From a virus: 21,713 nucleotides of DNA. Location of the stretch: positions 1 through 21,713 of IMG/VR virus record IMGVR_UViG_3300023179_000573, one strand, 5' to 3'. Position 1 is the stretch's first letter; each line of letters begins with the position of its first letter. Of the stretch, positions 14,180 through 21,713 are shown piece by piece. The notes under the pieces are model-generated. The model did not search any database and had not been told where the DNA came from. It saw only the letters and a program-made list of their open reading frames with translations. Made by a program: the position numbers and the translations under genes.

Positions 14180-14209
14180 ACTATAGACGAGAAGTTAGAA
14201 CGATTTCAA
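14180..14209 (-). promoter_or_regulatory. Candidate sigma70-like promoter for the major capsid gene
   Basis: TTGAAA (14209-14204) and TATAGT (14185-14180) are separated by 18 nt on the minus strand. The -35 element overlaps the last codons of the protease gene. A start near 14173 would give a leader of about 100 nt containing the two 19-bp repeats. A separate promoter would let capsid protein be made in excess of the protease. Confidence 0.5.
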
Positions 14210-16471
14210 TAGTTCAAGATGTTTGGCAAGAATGTTCACGGAGGCAGGAACTTGCGCTGGTTCGGCGCGAAGTTTGCTGACCGCGCTCGATAGCAGTTCG
14301 GCTGATTCGTCCGACAAAGTGTTGCCAGATTCGAGCATCGTGATCGCCTCGGCGAGCTTGTCTGCGTCAACACCTGTGCGTTTGGCAAGTAGGTCAAGAG
14401 AACGAACACTTGCCGAAGTTGCCTTGTAAGCAGGGAAGCCAGTCACGACCGACACTTCATGCAAACGAACCTGGCGTAGTTCGCGTGTCATGCCGTCATC
14501 TGACCATGAGTCTCCACCGGCAGGAACTGAGAAGCCAAACGACATCGAGTCAACATCGCCTCGTTGCATAAGAACACTCAGATCACGGCCGACAGTCGTG
14601 TCTGGCAGATCTGCGTTCACTAACAATCCTTTAGAATCTTCTTCAAGTCGTAAAGTCCTTGACCTTGTCGAAGCGAGAAGCATTGACGAATCATGGTTCA
14701 TGTACATTTTGATCGGCTGACGACTCTTCAAAGATTTCTTAAATGCACCTTGCGCGATTCGCTCGATGAATGGCAACGGTTCAGAATCAGAGTTGAACAC
14801 TGCTGCATAACCTGTGAATGACATTCCGTCACCTGTTGGACCTGCTCGCAGTTCAAACTCGTTGACTTGGATGCGACGTGTCTCGACCTTGTTGTCTTCC
14901 ATGCCTGGAATGTTAGCAAAGTATTCAGACTTGGTGCGATAGAAGTTGAACAATCCTCGTTCGGCTTTGATCGCGTTCGCTTTACGCTCGTACCAGTCTC
15001 GTGCTGGTTGAGGGTTCAACGGATTGATGCCCCACAAATAATGTGCTACAGCACCCGCACCAGGAAACTGATCGTTCGTTGAGTCCGAGTTCTTTGGTGC
15101 TTCTAGATCGACTGCGTGTCGTTGCGCCCATGCGTTTGATCGGATGACTTTGTCTTCCGTGATGTCGCCTCTTGCCAGATCTCGTGCTTCACGAACGGTT
15201 CGATCGACCAGCCCTTCACCCGCGAGTCCTTGACCGTAATAGTCCAATCCTTTGCGAGCAGCCGTGCGAATGTACACAGGTATCTCAAGAGATACTTGCC
15301 GATCTTCTTCAACCATGTCTTCATGTGGTTGCCAAGCGTTGCAATAGAATCCGCCGTTGACATAAGCATCCCATCTCTCGCAATACGCTTTGAGATTGTC
15401 ACCTTCGCCTTGAACATTTGATTCGTCGTAAAAGTGACAGTTCCCACATGCGCGACCTTCAGGAACATCAGGCGACAAGGCTGGTCGATAGTTGTCAGGA
15501 AGTGCGCGTTCAGCTTCGGAATGTTTCGGATGATCAACATGTAACAGATCGTTGTCGGTGATGTAGGCAGGATTCTGCGGATGACCAGTGCGACTCAAGT
15601 ACAGGAACGCATTCACACGCGCCATCGACCAAGCCGCTCGACTAACACCAGGACGATGCGATGTCGAATAGGCACCAGACCCGCGACGATAAACCGACTT
15701 CAACACACCAAGCGTCACACGAGTCCAAACTGGCCGATCACCTTCAGTCATCTTCTCGTTGTGATCGGTGACTTTGTTTCGCAACGCAGTTTCGGTCGCT
15801 TCATTGATTTCAATCCCACCTTGTTTGCCTGCTGCTGAACCGGCAGGATTCTTGTCGCTACCTGTGATCTGATCTTCTGGTGGTGCTGGTGCGCGTTGAG
15901 AAGGCACATCAAGCGAAACTTGACGCATAGATGGCATCTCGTCTGCTGTAATTGTTTTCGGATCTTTCGTTGCAATACCAACTGAAGCATATGCACGTCG
16001 AGCGTCAGCATCATTATCAATCGCCAACTTGACTGGATTCTCTTGAAGAATATCTTGAGCAGTCATTTTCTTGTATTCAGGAGTTGACATTGACATATCT
16101 TCATTAAATTGAATGTCATTGAATTGAACTCCAGCATCAGCAAGTTCTTTTATCGTTTTCGCTTCATCCGAATCTGGACGACCTGTCACGATATAAATGT
16201 AATAATCGGTATATAACAGATTTACATAGTCAATATTTTTTTGGATACCACGACTGCCAGAAAGCAGCGTTCCATCAATATCAACGATGATGACTTCATT
16301 GGCTCGAAAATTGCGTTCGCCACCTGGTTCCATGTCTTCGGCGATAGACACCGCGACCATCTGATCGATTGCGTCTTGTTTTGTTTCGTGACAGCCGATC
16401 ACTTCGCCGTCTTCTTTGATAGTTGCCCAACCAGAACAGTCTGGTGACTTGTCAGTAATGAAGTAAGGCAT
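14195..16471 (-). CDS. Multidomain fusion: HAD-like, DUF5872-like, Cys4 and prohead protease, 758 aa
   Basis: At least five parts can be seen. Residues 1-52 (MPYFITDKSPDCSGWATIKE onward) form a small domain common at the start of phage head proteins. Residues 58-165 are HAD-like: VDIDGT (D64, D66), VTGRP (T96) and AIDND (D152, D154), with K148 before it. Residues about 230-320 match DUF5872 (GAYSTSHRPGVSR, NAFLYL, DNDLL). A Cys4 site follows (C342, C345, C364, C377), then a helical domain (398-505) with AARKGL and YLWGI. Residues 538-690 are the HK97-type prohead protease, with H593 and the DSMSFGF serine. A free protease is about 200 residues, so this is much longer. The ATG overlaps the previous stop (TAATG). 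Probably self-cleaved during head maturation; the HAD role is unknown. Confidence 0.82.
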   Translation of the reverse strand: MPYFITDKSPDCSGWATIKEDGEVIGCHETKQDAIDQMVAVSIAEDMEPGGERNFRANEVIIVDIDGTLLSGSRGIQKNIDYVNLLYTDYYIYIVTGRPDSDEAKTIKELADAGVQFNDIQFNEDMSMSTPEYKKMTAQDILQENPVKLAIDNDADARRAYASVGIATKDPKTITADEMPSMRQVSLDVPSQRAPAPPEDQITGSDKNPAGSAAGKQGGIEINEATETALRNKVTDHNEKMTEGDRPVWTRVTLGVLKSVYRRGSGAYSTSHRPGVSRAAWSMARVNAFLYLSRTGHPQNPAYITDNDLLHVDHPKHSEAERALPDNYRPALSPDVPEGRACGNCHFYDESNVQGEGDNLKAYCERWDAYVNGGFYCNAWQPHEDMVEEDRQVSLEIPVYIRTAARKGLDYYGQGLAGEGLVDRTVREARDLARGDITEDKVIRSNAWAQRHAVDLEAPKNSDSTNDQFPGAGAVAHYLWGINPLNPQPARDWYERKANAIKAERGLFNFYRTKSEYFANIPGMEDNKVETRRIQVNEFELRAGPTGDGMSFTGYAAVFNSDSEPLPFIERIAQGAFKKSLKSRQPIKMYMNHDSSMLLASTRSRTLRLEEDSKGLLVNADLPDTTVGRDLSVLMQRGDVDSMSFGFSVPAGGDSWSDDGMTRELRQVRLHEVSVVTGFPAYKATSASVRSLDLLAKRTGVDADKLAEAITMLESGNTLSDESAELLSSAVSKLRAEPAQVPASVNILAKHLELLKSF

Positions 16472-17145
16472 TAGACCAACAATAATATCTCAGCGTCATC
16501 GTCCAAGATGCTGAATGTGATCGAGCTGGTCGCAGTGCAACTTGCACCATTGAGGATGGCCGAGGCGACCGCGTAGCGTCGCTTCGGTTGGATGACAGGT
16601 ATCTCGACTTGCGGTAATGGTTCAATCTTCTTGCGTGGTGATGTTGAATAAACTCGGCGTCCGCCAGACGGTGTCGGCTCAGGTACTGGTATGTCGCCTG
16701 CGGTAGCGATTGCGACAAGCCCGCCAAGCGTCGCAGTGAATACTGGGAACCCTTCAGCCTGAGCAATGGCTGTGGCATCTAAACCACCAAGCGGTGCAGA
16801 TAAGACAGCGAACTGGACGACAGTTGCAGAAGCATTCGCATCTAAACCGCCAAGCGGAGCAGACAAGACTGCAAACTGCGTGACAGTTGCGGACACATTG
16901 GCATCTAGACCACCAAGCGGAGCAGATAAGACTGCAAACTGTGTGACAGTCGCAGAAGCGTTCGCGTCTAAACCGCCAAGACTCGAAGATGCTGTTGCGG
17001 TAGTAAGAAACGGTGAACCGTTTAGAACCTCTGCGCCGTCAAGTTGCGAACTGTCAAGAATGAACGACCGACCAGAAGGACCGTCTAAACCGTAGGCAGT
17101 GTCATCTAACTGTGAAAGGTCTAACTTGAATCTTATGACCGCCAT
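16471..17145 (-). CDS. Repeat-containing virion protein, 224 aa
   Basis: The start MAVIRFKLDLSQLDD is followed by RSFILDSSQLDGAEVLNGSP, carrying the F-x-LD-x-S-x-LD motif twice. Four tandem copies of a 21-residue unit follow (LGGLDANASATVTQFAVLSA type), then a degenerate copy, a Pro-rich basic stretch (PSGGRRVYSTSPRKK, PLPQVEIPVIQPKRR) and a final beta-rich end. No signal peptide or enzyme motif is present. It lies between a small virion protein and the protease fusion, and its stop overlaps the fusion start by one base. A head decoration or fibre role is an inference from repeats and position. Confidence 0.68.
   Translation of the reverse strand: MAVIRFKLDLSQLDDTAYGLDGPSGRSFILDSSQLDGAEVLNGSPFLTTATASSSLGGLDANASATVTQFAVLSAPLGGLDANVSATVTQFAVLSAPLGGLDANASATVVQFAVLSAPLGGLDATAIAQAEGFPVFTATLGGLVAIATAGDIPVPEPTPSGGRRVYSTSPRKKIEPLPQVEIPVIQPKRRYAVASAILNGASCTATSSITFSILDDDAEILLLV
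16775..16983. repeat. 63-bp tandem repeats within a virion gene
   Basis: Units start at 16775, 16838, 16901 and 16964, exactly 63 bp apart, the last partial. They encode the 21-residue LGGLDANASATV type unit. Copies are similar but not identical. In-frame periodicity shows they are coding. Confidence 0.88.
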
Positions 17146-17152
17146 AGCGGAA

Positions 17153-17536
17153 CTAACTTGCGACTGTTAAGGAAGCACTGAGGTTGCCTGCGGTGATCGT
17201 GTAAGTATCGCCTGCGGTGTAAGCACCAGCGACGACAGTTCCAGAGAACAAGAAATTGCCTGCCGTCAAATTATCCCAAACTGTAAAGTGTGTTGCGTCT
17301 TGCGAACCTGCGATGTTCGTCCAAGAAATATCTGCGTCAGAAGTAATCACACCGGCAGAAGCAACACCGAAAGAAATTGCTTTGCGAGTAGTTTCAGTCG
17401 CAGGAAACGCAGTGCCAAGCGGACCAGGATCTTGCGTATGAAGTTTCACATAGGCAACAGCAACAGCGAACGAAGTGTTGTTGCCGACAGCGTCAAGAAT
17501 TGCGTTGCAAAGATAAGCCGATAAACCGTGAGCCAT
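17153..17536 (-). CDS. Small beta-rich virion protein, 127 aa
   Basis: The protein starts MAHGLSAYLCNAILDAVGN, has YVKLHTQDPGPLGTAFPATE and RKAISFGVASAGVITSDADI, then THFTVWDNLTAGNFLFSG and closes with AGDTYTITAGNLSASLTVAS. This family is widespread in actinobacterial and environmental phages next to the portal or fibre genes, with a short helix followed by a beta sandwich. Its start overlaps the portal stop as TAATG. No signal peptide is present. A structural role, perhaps capsid or fibre decoration, is likely but not proven. Confidence 0.68.
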   Translation of the reverse strand: MAHGLSAYLCNAILDAVGNNTSFAVAVAYVKLHTQDPGPLGTAFPATETTRKAISFGVASAGVITSDADISWTNIAGSQDATHFTVWDNLTAGNFLFSGTVVAGAYTAGDTYTITAGNLSASLTVAS

Positions 17537-19065
17537 TAGTCTTCGGTCCTTTCAGTGATAGTCAAAATACGACCCTCAGCATCACGTTCAACTGTTCGCA
17601 CAGTCGGACGGTTCTCAGGAATGTTTACACGCACAACAGTCTCAGGCACATTGATCACAGGTGCAGCGACATTCACTTGAGCCGGTGGAACATTCACCAG
17701 AATCTCTGGCATCGTCACATTCACATCACGCTGATTCACATCGTAAGACGGAGCAGGATCGGCAACAGGTTGCAACATGGTCGGTGCAACACCAGTGTGT
17801 TTGATCGGATCAACATCAAGTGCTTTCAAAACTGACGCAGGTTCGAAACCTGCGTTGATGAGACGCTGAACCATTGTTGTCTTGCGGTCAAGTTCTGTCA
17901 GACCAGCTGCACCAAGATCGACGTTGGCGAGCGGTACACGGTAAGCCTCGCCACCTTCGGCTGGTCGTAGATCTTCGAATCGTCGCACATCATTGATTGA
18001 CAACCAACCCGCTTGCAAACCTGATGAGTAGCCTGCGACACGCGAACCGAAGTCGCCGCGCATCAACCCATCCAAGTTGAACTTCATGAACGCGCCGTTG
18101 GTTAGAAGTTGGCGAGAATATCCGTCTTCAATCTTGGTGACATAAGGTCGCAACGTGTGCATCACGAAATGGATGCCGTTCATTTCGACTGATGCGTATG
18201 CTTGCGCACCGGCTTGAATCACTCCAGCCATTGATGGTGGGACACGGAATGCGCGAAGGATTTCTTCAACTGCGAACTGTCGTGACTGTAGAAACTGTGA
18301 GTCGTCTGGTGCGACCGAGGTTGTGGTGTACTTAGCACCGCCAAACAGGATGCCTGGTCGGTGTGAGCGTCGTAAACCTTTGTGACCTTCTTCGAATCCG
18401 TCAACAAGCGACTTGGCTTGTTCGCGGGTCAGGTTGCCTGGGAACTCGATGATGCCAGAAGTGTGCGAACCTTGACCGAAGAACCTTGCAGCGAACTCTT
18501 CCAATGCTTTCGATAGTCCGAGGTTTTCTTTGACAAGTTCGATGCGTGAACGGCCACGAAGATCGCCTGGCAAACGCAACTCAGACAGATGAATCATGTC
18601 TTCATGTTCGATCACGTCACGGTTGTCAAACACATAGATGATTCGGCGAGACTCGTCACGCTTCACTTCAACCTTTAGAGGATTCAATACAGCCAAACCT
18701 GCAACACCTTGATTGTCACGAATGATTCGAGTGAACGAGTTACCGTTCAACAGCATCGACACGAGAACCTGCTGGAAGTGATCGGTGCGTGACACGCCGA
18801 TCTCAGGCATGTCCAACCATTCAGGTCGCGGACGGTAAGGACGACGATCACCGTCAACACGAATGAAAGTGTCCACCGGTAATGTTGAGATCGAGTCGGC
18901 GATAAGTCGGACACACGCATACACGGTTCCGATCTTTAGCGAATCTTCTTGAGTGACTACCGTGCCAGAGTTCGTTGTGAATTGGAATGCGTCACCTGCT
19001 GCGAACAGCGACTGGAACGAGACCGCTCGTTGCTCGCTTCTTGAATCAAACAGTCTTGACAACAT
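17536..19065 (-). CDS. Portal protein (HK97 type), 509 aa
   Basis: The typical order is present: a short start (MLSRLFDSRSEQRAV), then LKIGTVYACVRLIADSISTL, the wing with NGNSFTRIIRD, EDMIHLSELRLPGDLRGRS, GLSKALEEFAARFFGQGS, and the stem region with SRQFAVEEILRAFRVPPSMA. This makes a dodecameric ring at the unique capsid vertex. Beyond the usual end, residues 440-509 carry a Val/Pro beta-repeat tail (VNVTMPEILVNVPPAQVNV type) ending in a charged strand. The start codon ATG overlaps the stop of the small membrane peptide (TGATG). It is followed by the small virion gene with one base overlap. Confidence 0.92.
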   Translation of the reverse strand: MLSRLFDSRSEQRAVSFQSLFAAGDAFQFTTNSGTVVTQEDSLKIGTVYACVRLIADSISTLPVDTFIRVDGDRRPYRPRPEWLDMPEIGVSRTDHFQQVLVSMLLNGNSFTRIIRDNQGVAGLAVLNPLKVEVKRDESRRIIYVFDNRDVIEHEDMIHLSELRLPGDLRGRSRIELVKENLGLSKALEEFAARFFGQGSHTSGIIEFPGNLTREQAKSLVDGFEEGHKGLRRSHRPGILFGGAKYTTTSVAPDDSQFLQSRQFAVEEILRAFRVPPSMAGVIQAGAQAYASVEMNGIHFVMHTLRPYVTKIEDGYSRQLLTNGAFMKFNLDGLMRGDFGSRVAGYSSGLQAGWLSINDVRRFEDLRPAEGGEAYRVPLANVDLGAAGLTELDRKTTMVQRLINAGFEPASVLKALDVDPIKHTGVAPTMLQPVADPAPSYDVNQRDVNVTMPEILVNVPPAQVNVAAPVINVPETVVRVNIPENRPTVRTVERDAEGRILTITERTED

Positions 19066-19214
19066 CAGTTCTTATCCGCTTTCTTTGACCGTTCCCATGC
19101 CAAGGTGAATGCGAGCATTGATAGTCCTATAAAGATTAGCGCAAGCGGAAGCGAGATGTAAAACACGCCGAGCGCAATCAAGAACACTGCGATCATCTCT
19201 AAAACTAGAATCAT
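19065..19214 (-). CDS. Small membrane protein, 49 aa, between terminase and portal
   Basis: This gene fills the gap between the large terminase and portal genes. It reads MILVLEMIAVFLIALGVFYI, then SLPLALIFIGLSMLAFTLAW and a hydrophilic end (ERSKKADKN). Two hydrophobic stretches suggest a hairpin of membrane helices with a positive C-terminus inside. The start has AGGAGAG placed 5 nt before ATG. The TGA overlaps the portal start. Similar small hydrophobic genes occur at this place in other siphoviruses. Function is unknown; lysis, exclusion or a role in head assembly at the membrane are all possible. Confidence 0.75.
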   Translation of the reverse strand: MILVLEMIAVFLIALGVFYISLPLALIFIGLSMLAFTLAWERSKKADKN

Positions 19215-19222
19215 CTACTCTC

Positions 19223-20692
19223 CTAAACTATGAAGAACCCTGGTTGCTGAATTGTCTCTGTCCGTCTTGTCGCACGATCCACTGCCATCGCCAATGCTAT
19301 CGCAGCGTCAATCTTGCGTTTGGATTTGCCTTTAGATAATCGCCAACCCATATCGGTTGACCGTTGTGCAGCCGACAACACCTGATCAGTAAAGACAGGA
19401 TGACCATCATGAGCGATCTTCTGATTGACGATCATCTCATACAAAGTTCCGCAAGCCGGAACCATACGCGCAGTCGACTGAGAGAACTCAACCATCGCAA
19501 ACCCTTCATCACTCATTGCTTCGGCTGACCGTTGAAAGAAGGCTGGGTCATAAGCGAACTCTTGCACCGTGAACTCTCGACCAAGTTCTCGGATGTGTTG
19601 CTCAACTGCTGACACATCCATGACACCGCCGTCAGGATGCCATATCTTGGCACGAACAACTATCTGACCAGACTCTTGCGGTTGCGCGACCACGACCGCA
19701 ATCGAGTCATGCTTCAACGCCATGTCAATGCCGACGAACACAGGAATGTTCGGATCAAGTTCAGACTCACTGCGACACAACTCCCACGCTCCTTTTGGCA
19801 GCCAAGACTCACCATCGGTGCGAACCCACTGGTTCAGACGGTAACGACGATACGCCGTCTCTGCCGTTTGCATCATTGAGATCTCCATATCTTCAATGTC
19901 AAGAAGTCCTTCAGCCAAGTTTGGGTTCGCGATATTCCAAGCATCACGATCCGACACATCACAATCCGCTGGTGCTTCCCACCACCAGAATCCGAACCGC
20001 TCATCAACCTGATCACCAGAGATCACACGCTTGCCATAGTTGTACAAACTTCCGCACACCGTATCCAAGTCAAACCCTGCGGTCGTGATCGCCACAATGT
20101 TCGGATCTTTACGCGCACCAGAACCCAAAGTCAACGCATCCCACAGATCAGAGTTCGGCTGAACATGCAACTCATCAAACACAACCGTCGAAGGATTTAA
20201 CCCTTGTTGCAATTTGGCGTCACTTGATAACACACGATAGATCGCACCAGTCGAAGGCACCTCAACAACATCTCGATACACCTTGCACACACCCGACAAC
20301 GCAGGCGACTGAGTGATCTGCCACTTCGCTTCATTGAATACAACACGCGCTTGCTGTCTGTCACCTGCAGCCGAATAAACCTCGGCACCAGGTTCACCTT
20401 CAATCAAACCCACCAATGCGACCAATGTTCCTATAAGCGATTTTCCATTTTTCCGAGCCAAACCGATCAGGCTGCGACGGTAACGAAGAAGACCATCATC
20501 ACGACGCTCATACAAACCGTCAAGAAGTGCGACCTGCCAGTCGGTAAGAATCAGAGGTTGACCGGCGCGAACACCTTTGCTGACATGCAAGAACGTGCGA
20601 GCAAAGTCAACGACCTTGTGACCGTCAGATCTGCTGTATAACTTCGGCGTCGACCAGGTTGGAGTTCCTCTGTCGGTATGAGTCAAGCTCAT
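19223..20692 (-). CDS. terL: Terminase large subunit (HK97-like), 489 aa
   Basis: The motor part has a Walker A loop (ARKNGKS, residues 79-85, followed by LIG), the Walker B strand STVVFDEL (D173, E174), and the coupling motif AITTAGF. The nuclease part has GIDMALKHDS (D323), FAYDPAFF (D382) and the late acidic site KIDAAIALAM (D462), the three metal ligands expected. It pumps DNA into the prohead and cuts the concatemer. Start ATG 20692 lies inside the small subunit gene, overlapping it by 68 nt. The residues from the overlap (GTPTWSTPKLYSRSDG) belong to the normal N-terminus, so the overlap is real. Confidence 0.94.
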   Translation of the reverse strand: MSLTHTDRGTPTWSTPKLYSRSDGHKVVDFARTFLHVSKGVRAGQPLILTDWQVALLDGLYERRDDGLLRYRRSLIGLARKNGKSLIGTLVALVGLIEGEPGAEVYSAAGDRQQARVVFNEAKWQITQSPALSGVCKVYRDVVEVPSTGAIYRVLSSDAKLQQGLNPSTVVFDELHVQPNSDLWDALTLGSGARKDPNIVAITTAGFDLDTVCGSLYNYGKRVISGDQVDERFGFWWWEAPADCDVSDRDAWNIANPNLAEGLLDIEDMEISMMQTAETAYRRYRLNQWVRTDGESWLPKGAWELCRSESELDPNIPVFVGIDMALKHDSIAVVVAQPQESGQIVVRAKIWHPDGGVMDVSAVEQHIRELGREFTVQEFAYDPAFFQRSAEAMSDEGFAMVEFSQSTARMVPACGTLYEMIVNQKIAHDGHPVFTDQVLSAAQRSTDMGWRLSKGKSKRKIDAAIALAMAVDRATRRTETIQQPGFFIV

Positions 20693-21170
20693 TGGCCACC
20701 CTTATCTCGGCAAGACCCAACCTCGCACGATCGCTCGGAGTAAAACCGAGCAGACACAACCAAGCCGTGCACTGCGCATCCATCTGCTCGATCTGTTTCA
20801 CCGCAGGATGAGTCACAACCTGACCGTTCGGCGACGTGTACCAGCGCGTCGTCACGTCGTCGCCGAGCCAAAGTTCCAGATCGTAGATCTTCTGATAGTT
20901 GCGACACAACCGACCCATCAACGGACCGTCGTGCAACTCCGACAAATGACGCCGGCCACCAGTCCACAACACAGTCCAGTACTCGGTCGCAACTTTGCCG
21001 AAACCTGTCGGCACCACCGGCACAACCGACATGTCGACTAGCGCGAGCGCTGTCTCTGGCATCGGTGAAGCAGCCTTCATCGGACGCTTGCCAGGATTCC
21101 CACGCAATCGCTTGACCTCCGTAGGAGTTGAATTGCCTCCACGGCCGACACCGGTTACTGGTCGAGGCAT
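20625..21170 (-). CDS. terS: Terminase small subunit (P27 family), 181 aa
   Basis: The basic N-terminus with PTEVKRLRGNPGKRP is the usual start of P27-type small subunits. Helices with EYWTVLWTGGRRHLSELHDG and LCRNYQKIYDLELWLG follow, and the conserved C-terminal part LLGFTPSDRARLGLAEIR. It recognises the packaging site and recruits the large subunit. It lies just downstream of the HNH gene, overlapping it by 16 nt, and its last 22 codons are read a second time in another frame by the large subunit gene. Confidence 0.9.
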   Translation of the reverse strand: MPRPVTGVGRGGNSTPTEVKRLRGNPGKRPMKAASPMPETALALVDMSVVPVVPTGFGKVATEYWTVLWTGGRRHLSELHDGPLMGRLCRNYQKIYDLELWLGDDVTTRWYTSPNGQVVTHPAVKQIEQMDAQCTAWLCLLGFTPSDRARLGLAEIRVANELDSYRQRNSNLVDAEVIQQI

Positions 21171-21688
21171 AACACATGTGCAGGCAATCTATCGCTCTTC
21201 TTGGAATTGCAACCCATATGAACCAATCTTGCATTCTCCATCTTGTGTAAACCACCTTTGCTTATTGGAATAATGTGATCAAGACTAACTCGCTCACGCT
21301 TCACACCAGTTTGCCAATCCATAAGTTCACCGCATATCTGACACAACGGTCCGTCACGAACTAGCAAGTCATCAAAGGTAATTTTCTCACCAGCCTTGAT
21401 GATCTCTCGACGAAGATTTGCTTTGTGACTTCCACGACCAGCATCACTCTGTCTGAACTGTGCTTTGCGACAATCAAGACATTGACGATGCTTACCTCGA
21501 TTAACTTTATTTTTTTTGTAAGGATGTGGGCAAGCCAAGTTGCCACAATCACAAACTGGCAACACAGAATGGTCGGCGACACCGAAGCGTTCAAGTTGAT
21601 GATGGTAGTTTTTGCCACATTCAACGGAACAGAACTTTGGACGATTTGCAAGTTTCACAAAACACCACAAACAATTTTCAGAACTCAC
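21155..21688 (-). CDS. HNH endonuclease with Cys-rich N-terminus (start uncertain)
   Basis: Residues 116-167 form the HNH/zinc fold: CQICG, RVSLDHIIPISKGG (D137, H138), the Asn in KMENARLVH, and HMGCNSKKSDR. The N-terminal 75 residues hold several Cys pairs (6/9, 20/24, 46/48/53, 70/73) that suggest one or two further zinc sites. Such enzymes next to terminase genes are needed for specific DNA cutting during packaging in HK97-type phages. GTG 21688 has no ribosome-binding site, and the frame stays open to the right window edge at 21713, so the true start may lie outside. The region is richer in A/T than the genes downstream. Confidence 0.85.
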   Translation of the reverse strand: MSSENCLWCFVKLANRPKFCSVECGKNYHHQLERFGVADHSVLPVCDCGNLACPHPYKKNKVNRGKHRQCLDCRKAQFRQSDAGRGSHKANLRREIIKAGEKITFDDLLVRDGPLCQICGELMDWQTGVKRERVSLDHIIPISKGGLHKMENARLVHMGCNSKKSDRLPAHVLCLDQ

Positions 21689-21713
21689 AGAACAATGATA
21701 GGCGGTAGTGCAG

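Noticed and set aside
16241-16447. Plus-strand open frame over the HAD region
   Set aside because: It is antisense to the fusion gene, which has clear HAD motifs. The plus-strand frame shows no recognisable protein.
20689-21255. Minus-strand open frame of 188 codons over the small terminase
   Set aside because: It is a shadow of the small terminase frame, which has clear P27-family features. This frame is Cys/Arg/Ser-rich and matches nothing.

Overview
The window is the late structural region of a tailed double-stranded DNA phage or prophage, most likely a siphovirus with an HK97-type head. Every gene I can support lies on the minus strand, so transcription runs from the right edge (DNA packaging) to the left edge (tail tip and fibres). 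Genes are packed with 1-16 nt overlaps (TAATG, TGATG and ATGA junctions). I see no integrase, lysis, tRNA or attachment-site signal, so the lifestyle is open. The host cannot be fixed from sequence alone. A long Thr-rich linker on a secreted protein at the left edge, and the overall gene style, fit an actinobacterial host, perhaps of the acidimicrobial type, but this is only a hint.

Right to left, the layout is as follows. The packaging block holds an HNH endonuclease, a P27-type small terminase, the large terminase and a 49-aa membrane peptide. The head block holds the portal, a small beta-rich virion protein, a 63-bp-repeat protein, a 758-aa multidomain fusion ending in the prohead protease, and the major capsid protein. 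The capsid gene has a candidate promoter and a duplicated 19-bp element in its leader. Next come a terminator/pseudoknot-like structure, a small gene read in a second frame over the start of a glycosyltransferase, and three glycosyltransferases in a row. The neck and tail-tube block has a connector, a tail terminator-like protein, a 55-aa protein, the major tail protein, a tail assembly chaperone with a -1 frameshift on CCCTTTG, and a gp10-like protein.

The conserved order is then interrupted by a three-gene cassette: a 60-aa unknown, a ribbon-helix-helix regulator and a stand-alone primase-polymerase-like protein. It has its own promoter and two direct repeats spaced 21 bp that look like operators. 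The tail genes then resume with the tape measure, a minor tail protein, a small beta protein, a six-repeat kelch-like propeller fibre and two unknowns. After a tandem-hairpin terminator comes an exported PA14-domain protein that runs off the left edge.

The most unusual points are the regulated cassette inside the tail operon, the HAD/DUF5872/Cys4/protease fusion, the two-frame start of the glycosyltransferase operon with a pseudoknot just upstream, and the signal-peptide-bearing PA14 protein in a phage tail region.
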